DNA from: Tridacna crocea
Lineage: Eukaryota; Mollusca; Bivalvia; Cardiida; Cardiidae
Direction: 5' to 3'
Assembly (NCBI GenBank): GCA_943736015.1
Contig: OX031060.1
Span: 27,419,231-27,483,230 of the forward strand
DNA length: 64,000 bases
The notes beneath the pieces were generated by a model. That model did no database searches and was not told the origin of the DNA. It was given only the letters and a program-made list of their open reading frames with translations. Below are positions 42,831 through 52,126 of the stretch, in pieces. Every line of letters starts with the position of its first letter. Position 1 is the stretch's first letter. The translations under genes and the position numbers were made by a program.

Positions 42831-42950
42831 GGGTACGAGTTCTCTGGAGAATTCGTACCCTGGGTACGAGTTCTCTAGAGAACTCGTACCCTTCAGACTG
42901 GGGTACGAGTTCTCCAGAGTACGAGTTCTCCAGGGTACGAATTCTCTAGC
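42831..42950. repeat. GGGTACGAGTTCTC palindrome cluster, right
   Basis: About seven half-units of gggtacgagttctc or its complement, two complete palindromes. Followed by cacagccg, as before the left cluster 1.9 kb away. Confidence 0.85.
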
Positions 42951-44391
42951 AACCGCACAGCCGATTTTAGCCCGTGCAGATTCTTATGAGCTATGGGTTG
43001 CCCTCAGATATTTTTCTATCAGAGGCAGGACGCTGCTGCGTTATTTCAAAGCAATTAATTGTCTAACGGATTAAGTGTTCAAATTTATAGAGAATGAAGA
43101 GACTGACCTCCCCCTTTGAAACCTTCCTCCTTCCGCTCAAGAAAAGGGTGATCTTAACTGGAATCAACATCAATAATATCGGGGGAAAAAAACTCATAAA
43201 TTTAGTCTCCACTTATTAGCTTGGAAGATTGGAGTAAGCATTCGCTGTCTCCTGTCCCCTGTTCCTTAAGGTCAATGGTCAAAGAAATAATTGGAATTTG
43301 ACAACTTAACCTATATTAACGACATTTGTAAATTTTATAAGCTCGAAAGTCTAATTGAACGAAAACTTGTCGTTTGTTCATAAGTTTATATTATTATTTA
43401 AACAGATCTATTAATATAAGAAAGCTTACTTACCGTAAATATTCGTCAGTAGTCTAATTTTAAGAAATTCTATTATCAAAATATATTTTTTAACTCGGCT
43501 TGAGCTCTTACTTCGATAACGAAATTTTTACTTTCAAGTTTGAATTTTGGCGGTCGCTTTGTTTACAAATGTGACGAAATATAAGGGAGACTACCACCTG
43601 TTCACAAAATTATAACTAGAACTTAAATATTAGTTTTTCTCTCTTTTGTCAACTGTCATGATATTTCTAAAAGTAGTAGCATCTACAACCCTGTCTTTAA
43701 CCTTGCTAGTAATAATGACAGCTCTACGAACATTTGTTTTCCCCTAAGACAGATCGTCTTCACAAACTGCAATTATGTTTATTTGTCTCTGGTTTTATGC
43801 TGTCCACAAATATAAGGGATGTAACTGCCATGAAGAAAGTGATCCCAGTTTACACGAGTTTTCTCCCTTTGACCATAAAATAATTCCTGATTTAATGCGG
43901 TTTTCCAATTTTTACCACACAGAAGAAAATCAGTGTTGACAGGGTGTAAAGAAAGTAAAAGTGTTCATGAAATACAGGAACTTTAATTTCAAAGACGAAC
44001 AAATTATTCAATAAATGAATGAATTTGAACAGGATGTTTCACCCACCGTAGGCTGCCTTAGTTGTAGGAAAAATTCAGTTTGTTTTATTATCTGTGCCGT
44101 TTTTCTGGCAAAAATTGAAATGGTGGATCAAATTGAAAAATGTTTAAAGTTGAAAATTTATATAGAAATGAGTAGATCTATTATATTCGCTGTACATAAA
44201 TTCTTAAAAGAATGATATACAGACTTGTCACATTTCTGTTAACACCTCTTTTGGAATTACATGTATGCTACGAACTTGTAAAACGGAAATTTAATGCTTG
44301 ACTAAATGGCGTTAGCAGGACATTTATTTTTTATTAGAAGTGGGGTAGAAAACAGAAATACTGCAATAATCTTGAATCGTTTTAACCCTTT
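42951..44391. other. Unrecognised intergenic sequence
   Basis: AT-rich with no conserved ORF or repeat identified on either strand. Confidence 0.5.
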
Positions 44392-44495
44392 AGCAAACAA
44401 TCCCTGGTTTTTACGACCCTGTGATAGAAGCCAAGTATGAAAACATTGTGGGGAAAGGAGAAAATGCTGGTAAACAGTTTTTCAACTTTTCAGTT
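44392..44495 (+). mobile_element. HP-1 element, left half only
   Basis: TTAACCCTTTAGCAAACAA through gagaaaatgctggtaaaca; truncated in the hairpin, followed 7 bp later by another copy. Confidence 0.75.
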
Positions 44496-44501
44496 TTAAT
44501 A

Positions 44502-44704
44502 TTAACTCCTTACCTCACAATCCTAACTTTTAAATGCTAAGGAAATAGCCTTTTGAAAACCTTGTAGGGAAAGGAGAAAATGCTAGGAACAAGCTTTTCC
44601 ACACTTTTACAGACAATTGTGATTGTTTCAGCTCCATGTGATATGTTGTCTGTAAATGCTCTCAAATTGGGCAAGCCTACATTTTTGTCTTGTGGTAACG
44701 AGTT
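44502..44704 (+). mobile_element. HP-1 element, hairpin reduced
   Basis: TTAACTCCTTACCTCACAA ... gtaacgagttca; right stem largely lost (ggaacaagcttttccaca). Confidence 0.75.
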
Positions 44705-44722
44705 CACTTTTATTCTCAAAGG

Positions 44723-45477
44723 TGTAGAGCTGTGACAATTACTTGAGTACCCGTGTATCGGGTAGGGTAACGCCAGTACCCGGGTAGTAAATCATTACTC
44801 AGGTACTCAATGATTAAAAAGTAACTTATCAAGTAAAGATATACTTGTAAGGTTCCAATGAAATAATTTAATCTCAATTTAAATAATAAAAAAAACCCAA
44901 CATGTTACCCACTCTAGTACATAAACCGGAAATAGATAATTGAAATAACTTGAAATAAGGATGTACCTCTAATCTCCCCTACAACACATAATTCGTCAGT
45001 AATTGATAACCATTGTTATATTTGTCCACTCAGCTTATTGTTGTTTCGGGGACATAGACGACGGTAATTTAAAACATGCGGATTGTGTGATTTATTTACA
45101 ACTACCAGTATATGTGTATGTTTAGTTTAAAAAGAAGACAACTTCAAAAATATATATCTACATCTAAGTTGACTGGAAATTTGGAATTAAAAAAGAATAT
45201 GATGTTTAATTTACCATCAAGTTTGCTTTGTTTTGCCATTCGTGGTTAAGCTGACTGTAGGTTATTGCCGGTGTAATGCAGAGAAATGACTCTCCCCTAC
45301 AAAATGACCCATGGTTATTTGAATCCAAGTTTAGTTGTTTTCATGTACTGGTACATGACTGTGAAAGTGCCAAGATGTATATAGATAGACAACTATTGAT
45401 GTTTAATTTATTGAAAGTAATAATATCGGGTACCCATGGGTACCCGGGTACAAAATTTGTTCCCGTTCCAGCTCTAC
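44723..45477. mobile_element. Candidate 755-bp TIR element with GGGTACCC ends
   Basis: gtagagctg and cagctctac termini; both ends hold runs of gagtacccg / cgggtaccc. The interior is unrecognised and no target duplication was found. Confidence 0.5.
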
Positions 45478-45849
45478 TTAGGTGTGACTCGGGGCACTTT
45501 TGGGGACAGTGAAAATCTGATGCTGTCTGATCTTGGATCTACAATTTCCACCAGTGTGATATTTTGCCAGTGAAAAAAAGAAATCAAATCCCATCATTTC
45601 TATTAGATTTAATCTCTGATGAAATTTTCATTTTGCAGTTAAACCATCAACCAAACTATCATGCCTTTCAACAAACATGTGGAAAAAAACTTCAACAAGA
45701 AAAAGAAAGAAGGCATAAATTTGCTGGGCAGGAGCCATTAGAATAAATATATCTACATTTTTTCCACCAATCACAAATTTCTGTCTATTCATTTGTTACC
45801 TGTACCAAAAAAGTAGGTCGAAAGCTAGCAAGTGCAAGTACTTCCCCAA

Positions 45850-45915
45850 AGGAAATATTGCTGGAATAGAAAAAAATGCTGATAACCAGCCTTTTCTCCT
45901 TTTCCCAAGTGCTAT
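45850..45915. mobile_element. HP-1 hairpin remnant
   Basis: aaaaatgctgataaccagcc and cttttctccttttccc; arms absent. Confidence 0.5.
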
Positions 45916-46097
45916 GTCTTTTTTTTTCCCTCTATGAATGCGGGTAACTAGAATTTTCTTCTTCTCCCTTTATGTTTTTCACTTTATCAAAGACAAAATC
46001 CTTCATCTAACTCACATTATTACTGTCATCTTCAAAGGATTTCAATTTGTGCAAGTCAAAATTTTTTGGACAGGTAAAGAATTCGATAAGTGCTTGT

Positions 46098-46332
46098 TTA
46101 ATCCATTATCACACAATCCCTACTTTGACGACCCCAAGAAAGAGGCCTTTAGGAAACATTGTAGGAAAAGGAGAAAAATGCTGGTAACCAGCATTTTCTC
46201 CTTTTCCCACAATGTTTTCTACTCTTCATAAAAAAAAATCAAATTTTCAGTCACTTTTATTTTGTCTTCTGCAAATGCTTTGAATTTGGACAAGTCTAAA
46301 ATATTGTCGTTTGGTAATGACTAATGAGTTAA
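46098..46332 (+). mobile_element. HP-1 element, full length
   Basis: TTAATCCATTATCACACAA ... ggtaatgactaatgagttaa; perfect core gctggtaaccagc. Shares TTAA with the next copy. Confidence 0.87.
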
Positions 46333-46562
46333 CTCTTCGCCACACAATCCCGACTTTTAACTGCCCTGAGGATAGAGGCTTTTGAAAACATTGTGGGAAA
46401 AGGAGTAAATGCTGGTAACCAGGATTTTCTCCTTTTCCCACAATGATTTTTACCCTCCCCAAAACAAATTTCTAATTTCAAGTCACCTTAATTTTATAAA
46501 TTTGTCTACAAGCGCTTTCAATTTGGACAAGTAAAAAATTTTGCCATTTGGTAAAGAGTTAA
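46329..46562 (+). mobile_element. HP-1 element, full length
   Basis: Starts in the shared TTAA (ttaactcttcgccacacaat); core gctggtaaccagg; end gtaaagagttaa. Confidence 0.87.
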
Positions 46563-46781
46563 GATAGTTACCCTAATATCACTCTAATTTGCGACATTTT
46601 GGTAAATGAAATACTGCCTTTCTATGAAAACTGAATCATTGAAACAGCTAGAAACCTTCTATATCTCACTGCCAATATACAAGTACCCTACAGTGTCCCT
46701 TTATATGTGAAATAACGGCAAACTATGAATTTAATACTTTCATTAACTCTTTCAATCTCTATGAAAAAAGCAAAGATTTAG

Positions 46782-47010
46782 TTAACCCTTTACCGAACAA
46801 TCCCTGGTTTTTATGACCCTAAGGGAGAAGCCTCCTGAAAACATTGTGGAAAATGGAGAAAATGCTGGTAACCAGCATTTTCTCCTTTTCCCACAATGTT
46901 TTCTACTCTATTACAGTCAAATTTCAATTGTTGAGTCACATTTATTTTGTTGTCTGCAAATGCTTTCAATTTGGACAAGCTTACAAATTTGTTGTTTTGT
47001 AAAGAGTTAA
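46782..47010 (+). mobile_element. HP-1 element, full length
   Basis: TTAACCCTTTACCGAACAA ... gtaaagagttaa; perfect core gctggtaaccagc. Confidence 0.88.
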
Positions 47011-47044
47011 GTTGTAAAGATTTTCTCAAACAGGTAATCTTTAC

Positions 47045-47207
47045 ATTAACTCATGCATTGTTTTAACAACCCTGAGAAAAACGGCCTTTGAGAACATTTT
47101 GTGTAAAGAAGAAAAGGCTGGTAACCAACTTTACCCCTTTTTTCACAATGTTTTCCTACTGAAAAATCACATCATGGGAGCCACATCTGATATGGTGTCT
47201 CCAAAAT
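47045..47207 (+). mobile_element. HP-1 element, long arm replaced or lost
   Basis: ttaactcatgcattgtttta start; core gctggtaaccaac; the gtctgcaaatgc arm is missing. Confidence 0.6.
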
Positions 47208-47416
47208 TTAACCCTTTGACACACAATCCCGATTTTTAACGACCCTGAGATAAAAGCCTTTCGAAAACATTGTAGGAAAAGGAGAAAATGCTGGTAACAC
47301 AATGTTCTCTACCCTTCCTAACACAAATTTTAATTTTTCAGTCACATCTATTTGATTGTCTGCAAATGCTTTCAATTTGGGCCAGTCTATGACTTTGTTG
47401 TTTGGTAAAAGGTTAA
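47208..47416 (+). mobile_element. HP-1 element, right stem deleted
   Basis: TTAACCCTTTGACACACAA ... gtaaaaggttaa; reads atgctggtaacacaatgtt, skipping the right stem. Lies just beyond the 3' end of the transposase-derived ORF. Confidence 0.8.
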
Positions 47417-47595
47417 TGCTTTCAATACAAAAGGCTAATTTTACTTTTGTGGTGAAGAGCTAAATGCTTTTAAAGAGAGTAACTGTATCCTCTGCAGAGG
47501 TGTCATTGGTCACACTATACGAATCAATCACATGATTGCTTGCATCAGAAGAGTTTGTTTGTCTGTCATTGATGGAAGTCTTGCAAAAGCTTGTA

Positions 47596-49014
47596 CTAGC
47601 TTTCTTTGATCTTTTTACTTGATTCTGCTGTCTTTGTACTATCACAATGAATCTGTTCATCATGATGCTGTTCCTTTGTTTCTTCAAAACGGTGAGCTTT
47701 AAGTTTTAATCCACAGTTGACTTTGCTCGTGTCTTCCAGAGATTTTCTTTTCTTGTTTTTGTCTTTTTGGGGCTTACTTTTGGATCTTTTTTGAAGAAAC
47801 TGAACTACTGTCTCTTCGGTGATTTTTTCTGTAGTTTCTTTGTTTACAGATTGATCTGTTTTCAATGCTCTCGCTTGGAACAGTTCTTCTTCAGAAATAG
47901 CTTGTCTAGAAAATGGAAATATCCCAGCTTTCCTGAAAGCTGTCTGTATGTTCATTGGTGTCATTGATTTTAGATAGGCATTGCAGGCTATCTCACATAT
48001 GTTGTACTTATTAACTGCTTCTCCATTCTTCTTCTTGTATAGGTCACACTCTTCAAAGTAAAATGATTTAAAGGGCTCATTTAGTCCCCTACCTAGTGGC
48101 TGCATCAGATGAGAAATATGTGGAGGCAATCCAAAAATAATGAGACTTTTTTCATTAGCCCACTGAATCAAAGATGAAGATGCACTGCCACTGTACAGTA
48201 GGAGTAAAGGCTGGGAGGAGTGGCTTGCTACACGGACATATGGCAGGAAATGCTCTGTGAGGTAATTTTGAAATACTGTAGAATATGACCACCCACTTTT
48301 ACACAAGATACCTCTTGCACCATTACTCGCTCCCTTCATAACATCGGAGTTCCATTTCTTACCTTTAAAAACAAAGTATGGAGGCAAGCTGTTCCCAAGT
48401 GCATTTGTGCATCCAATCAATCTGGCAGTGGTGGTTTGTGCGGACACTATTACCTGAGGTTTAGAATTTGATGCTGAAATAACTTCTGGATGCTTGTGAA
48501 AAAGCTGTAGATCAGTTTCATCAAAGTTGAAAATAAACTGTGGTTTGTGTTTCAGATCATTATTCTCAAGAATTTCATTTAGCTCATCAAAGTATCTTGA
48601 AATTTGTTTCATTGTTGGTCTTGATCTGTCAGCACTTTTGAGATTTGGTGAAGAAAGTCTGTGATTCCAGCGCGTCAAAAACCCATACAACCAATTATTG
48701 CTCATGGCTTTTGGGGAGTTTCTGTGTCCAAGCTCGAAGGCAAGTTCTCCAACAAGTTCCTGTAATTGTGCATTTGTGTATCCATGACCAAGTTCAGCCA
48801 TTGTTTGCACATGTTCAACAACAGCCTCTTCCACTTCAGATGACAGTAAAGTATATGCACCAGGGGCACAGTTGTTTGGATCCACCTTCCCTATGATTCT
48901 ATCCCTTAGGGTCTGTGGAGGAATGCCATACTTCAAAGCTGTGGTTCTAATTGGCTGGCCATTCTTTGCTTCCTCATATGCCTTCAGGATTGTTTCTGAT
49001 GTATAAGTTTGCAT
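47596..49014 (-). CDS. pogo/CENP-B-type (DDE_1) transposase-derived protein, 472 aa, catalytic triad lost
   Basis: Tc1/mariner superfamily, pogo/Tigger-like. Residues 6-43 form a psq-type helix-turn-helix (SETILKAYEEAKNG... ALKYGIPPQTLRDRI); a CENP-B-like DNA-binding region follows; the DDE_1 domain spans about 155-320; the tail from 400 is Lys/Glu-rich. First catalytic Asp is kept (NFDET, D165). The usual YDGHASH reads YSGSASS (D275S, H277S, H280S) and the usual QPLD reads QPLG (D308G). The ORF has no stop or frameshift over 1.4 kb, unlike the LINEs here. Either a domesticated DNA-binding gene or an inactive copy of an element. In-frame codons continue upstream (SKVRGKT) to a good 3' splice site near 49050, so the real start may lie in another exon. 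Confidence 0.88.
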   Translation of the reverse strand: MQTYTSETILKAYEEAKNGQPIRTTALKYGIPPQTLRDRIIGKVDPNNCAPGAYTLLSSEVEEAVVEHVQTMAELGHGYTNAQLQELVGELAFELGHRNSPKAMSNNWLYGFLTRWNHRLSSPNLKSADRSRPTMKQISRYFDELNEILENNDLKHKPQFIFNFDETDLQLFHKHPEVISASNSKPQVIVSAQTTTARLIGCTNALGNSLPPYFVFKGKKWNSDVMKGASNGARGILCKSGWSYSTVFQNYLTEHFLPYVRVASHSSQPLLLLYSGSASSSLIQWANEKSLIIFGLPPHISHLMQPLGRGLNEPFKSFYFEECDLYKKKNGEAVNKYNICEIACNAYLKSMTPMNIQTAFRKAGIFPFSRQAISEEELFQARALKTDQSVNKETTEKITEETVVQFLQKRSKSKPQKDKNKKRKSLEDTSKVNCGLKLKAHRFEETKEQHHDEQIHCDSTKTAESSKKIKES

Positions 49015-49042
49015 AGTTTTGCCCCTAACTTTACTTTTGGAA

Positions 49043-49065
49043 TTGACCTGATCAAGAGAAAAGTA
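49043..49065 (-). promoter_or_regulatory. Candidate 3' splice site upstream of the transposase-derived ORF
   Basis: On the minus strand a pyrimidine-rich tract, ttttctcttgatcag, precedes gtcaattccaaaag and stays in frame with the ORF's ATG. The encoded KVRGKTMQTYT looks like the natural N-terminal continuation of pogo-like proteins. A real splice here would mean a multi-exon gene. Confidence 0.4.
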
Positions 49066-49109
49066 AAAATTTTTGAGTTATGTGTGCTTTATAATTCAAG
49101 AGTATTCCT

Positions 49110-49336
49110 TTAACCCTTACCAGACAACAAAATTGAAGCCTTGTCCAAATTGAAAGCATTTGCAGATGACAATTTCAATGTGGCTCAAATGGTGCAATTA
49201 TTCTTTGATGGGATTGAAAATATTGTGAGAAAAGGAGAAAATGCTGGTTACCAGCATTTTCTCCTTTTCCTTCATTGTTTTCAAAAAGCGTCTTTCCCAG
49301 GGTCGCTAAAAGTTGGAATTGTGTGGTAAAGTTTAA
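49110..49336 (-). mobile_element. HP-1 element, near-perfect
   Basis: TTAACCCTTACCAGACAACA ... gtaaagtttaa; perfect core gctggttaccagc. Lies about 45 bp upstream of the candidate acceptor of the transposase-derived gene. Confidence 0.87.
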
Positions 49337-49351
49337 GCATGAACCTACATC

Positions 49352-49502
49352 TTAACCCTTTACCACACAATCCCCTTTTCCCACATCTACCCAGCTGGAG
49401 ACAAATTTCAACTTTGGAGTTGTGTTTATTTTGTCGTCTGCAAGTGCTTTGAATTTGGACCAGTCTAAACTTTTGTTGTTTGGTATTATGGTATAGAGTT
49501 AA
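49352..49502 (+). mobile_element. HP deletion derivative, left stem lost
   Basis: TTAACCCTTTACCACACAA runs straight into ccccttttcccacatctacc. Shares its right TTAA with the next copy. Confidence 0.8.
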
Positions 49503-49730
49503 CCCTTTCCCAAACAATCCCTGGTTTTTATGACCCAAAGGAAGAAGCCTTCAGAAAACATTGTGGAAAAAGGAGAAAATGTTGGTGACCAGCATTTTCT
49601 CCTTTTCCCACAATGTTTTCTACTCTTCTGAAGTCAAGTTTCAATTTTTCAATTACCATGTTTTTGTTGTCTTCTGCTATTGCTTACAATGTGGACCTGT
49701 CTAAAATTCTGTTGTTTGGTAAAGGGTTAA
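49499..49730 (+). mobile_element. HP-1 element, full length
   Basis: TTAACCCTTTCCCAAACAA ... gtaaagggttaa; core gttggtgaccagc. Confidence 0.87.
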
Positions 49731-49857
49731 ACAGAATTCAGTCACAAAATTTTGTACATTATACACATTTATTTGTAACTGTTGTCTCACATCTTACTAG
49801 ATAATGGCAATGCATTTTAATAATACCATCACAGGTGGAGTCAGCTTATAATAATTC

Positions 49858-50049
49858 CTAAGTTCCAGATAAGAGGGAGTGATAGTATTATAACTCCATT
49901 ATTTCTCTTCCAAACCCTATATTGTTGGCACTCATTAGGATCAACTCGATGAGACAATTCTAATGAGTACCCACAACATAGGGTTTAGTGGAGAATAATT
50001 AATATTTTCAATTTTGAAATCAAAATCACTCCCTCTATCTGGCGCTCTG
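49858..50049. mobile_element. hAT-like palindromic element, third copy
   Basis: ttccagataagagggagtga ... tcactccctctatctggcg, internal gagacaattctaatgagtac palindrome. Confidence 0.75.
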
Positions 50050-50149
50050 AATTCAGCTGATAAAATTGACAGAGCTGAATATTCATCTTATTCTGTATTC
50101 TGCAGTGAGTATTCATGGACTGGCAGACTTGGTCAACTTATGGTAAAGG

Positions 50150-50268
50150 GTCAATAAAGTTTTTACCAAGCAACAAAATTTTAGACTTGTCCAAATTCAA
50201 AGCAATTGCAGACTACAAAATAGTCCCAACTCAAAATTTGTTTACAGAAGTGCACTGTGGAATGGTGG
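50150..50268 (-). mobile_element. HP-1 long-arm fragment
   Basis: tttttaccaagcaacaaaat, gtccaaattcaaagcaattg; stops where the next copy's TTAA begins. Confidence 0.6.
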
Positions 50269-50497
50269 TTAACCCTTTCCCAAACAGTCCCTGGTTTTTA
50301 CGGGTCTGGAATAGTTGCCTTTTGAAAACATTGTGGGAAAAAGAGAAAATGCTGGTAACCAGCATTTTCTTCTTTTCCCACAATGTTTTCTACCCTATCA
50401 TAGACAGAAATAATCTTTTCAGCAAGAGTTGAATTGTCGTCTGCAAATGCTTTCAATTTGGTCTAGTCCAAAAGTTTGTTGTTTGGGAAAGGGTTAA
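50269..50497 (+). mobile_element. HP element, sister of 5276-5504
   Basis: TTAACCCTTTCCCAAACAG ... gtttgggaaagggttaa. HP-3-type arms with HP-1 core gctggtaaccagc. Most bases match the copy at 5276, a distant recent pair. Confidence 0.88.
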
Positions 50498-50668
50498 AGG
50501 AGAAAATGCTGTTAACCACCAGAATTTTCTTTTCTACTGAAAAGATTTTGAAAAGCTTTATTCTTCAGGGTCTTTGAAAGTCAGGATTGTATATTAAAGA
50601 GATAACCCTTTACCACATAATCACGACTTAACGACCTTGCAAATTGGCAATATGAAAACACTTGACAA
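50494..50668 (+). mobile_element. Two HP fragments in series
   Basis: ggagaaaatgctgttaacca with a decayed right half (to about 50602), then the start of another copy, aaccctttaccacataatca. Confidence 0.55.
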
Positions 50669-50756
50669 CACTTTACCCAATGTCCGAATGTCCCCTTGCA
50701 CATGTTGCAAGCCATATAATTATGAAAGCTATCAAAATAATACAAGATACATGTAC

Positions 50757-50862
50757 CTGTGTTCCTTTACTATACTGTTTGTTCCGTCCATGCCTAGTAC
50801 CTAAATAATAGCTAGATTTGCTTTCATCCTGTTTACCCATTTCCCCATCTTCCTTTTGGCTC
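50757..50862 (-). pseudogene. Diverged duplicate of LTO1 exon 2
   Basis: Same length as LTO1 exon 2 (106 bp), same incoming base and phase, same acceptor context (tattgaacag) and a good donor (acacag|gtacat). The 35 codons are open. 13 of 35 residues match LTO1 exon 2 and four of the eight GX3 glycines remain; the others are Asp, Glu, Ser and Gln. It lies 11.3 kb upstream of LTO1 exon 1 on the same strand. No flanking LTO1 exons are seen nearby. Either a decayed duplicate or an exon of a paralogue or alternative transcript. Confidence 0.7.
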
Positions 50863-50894
50863 CTGTTCAATAAATTATTTTAACCCCTAGATTT

Positions 50895-51117
50895 TTAACC
50901 CTTTACCAAACAGTCCTTGATTTTCGCGACCCTAGGATTGAAAGCTTTTGAAAACATCGAGGAATAAGGAGAAAATGGTGGTAACCAGCATTTTCTCCTT
51001 TTCCCACAATGTTTTCTACCCTCCAAGAACAAAATTCAATTTTCGAGTCGCATTAATTTTGTCGTCTGCAAATGCTTTCAATTTGGACCAGTCTAAAATT
51101 GTCTGGGAAAGGATTAA
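50895..51117 (+). mobile_element. HP-1 element, full length
   Basis: TTAACCCTTTACCAAACAG ... gggaaaggattaa; core gtggtaaccagc. Lies about 30 bp from the duplicated LTO1 exon. Confidence 0.85.
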
Positions 51118-51249
51118 GTCAATAACATGAACTTTCTTTATAATCAGTGATGCAGACAAGATCATTGCAAGTAAGACGAGTGGTTATGCCAAAATATTTG
51201 CAAATGAATTAACAGAGTAGATCTGATTTTGATCTACACATACAATTGT

Positions 51250-51478
51250 TTAACCCATTACCACACAATCCCTACTTTTGATGCTCCTGGAAAAAGAAGC
51301 CTTTTGAAAACACTGTGGGAAAAGGAGAAAATGCTGGTAACCAGCATTTTCTCTTTTTCCCACTATGTTTTCTACCACTCACAGAACTAATTTCAAATTT
51401 TCAGTCCCTTTCATTTTGTCTTCTGCAAATGCTTTCGATTTGGACAAAGCTAAAATATTGTCTTTGGTAATGAGTTAA
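51250..51478 (+). mobile_element. HP-1 element, full length
   Basis: TTAACCCATTACCACACAA ... ggtaatgagttaa; perfect core gctggtaaccagc. Confidence 0.88.
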
Positions 51479-51490
51479 TCCTAAAATCTA

Positions 51491-51492
<2 letters not shown>

Positions 51493-51536
<44 letters not shown>
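51493..51536. repeat. (AT)n microsatellite
   Basis: About 21 AT dinucleotides without interruption. Confidence 0.97.
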
Positions 51537-51539
<3 letters not shown>

Positions 51540-51785
51540 CATACTACATGCACACTAAGTTCTGCTTAGCAAACAAGACCTTCGCAAAGTGGCAAATACA
51601 TGCCAGAAGGGACTTGTCAGTGAAATGGTTTAAAATCTAGAATGTCGGAAGATATACAAATTTATGAATCACATGCACAACTAATGGAGATTCATTGTGG
51701 TAAGTTTGAAGTTATTCCAATCAAAACTGTTGGAGGCATTGTACACACAAGAAATTGCTAACAGATGGACGGACAGACGGATAAC

Positions 51786-51985
51786 CGGGGCCGTAAACTA
51801 CAGCGACGTAGGAAGCATTTCAAGATTGGGGGGGGGGGGGCTAACTTCGAAATACTGAGATTTTTTGCGTGGTTGTTTTGACATTGCGCTAAGAACTCAT
51901 ATTTTAGTTACTATGATTTTCAAAATTATTGGGGGGGGGCTGAGCCCCCCCCCCCCCCTAGCCCCCCCTGTTCCTACGGGCCTGA
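51786..51985. repeat. G-tract/C-tract inverted element
   Basis: gacgtaggaag near the left opposes ttcctacgggcc at the right; G-runs (51827-51840, 51931-51939) pair with C-runs (51945-51967). Probably a small TIR element. Confidence 0.55.
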
Positions 51986-52126
51986 ACTAATAGGACCCTT
52001 CGAGCATATAATAAGGAAAAAATCTTCAGTACAGGCTTTCAAGAGCCCTTTTGGAAAAAGTAGGGGGAAATAGGGATAAACTTTGGAAAAAAAAAAACCT
52101 TAAAAAACATGGATCTTAAAAAAAAG

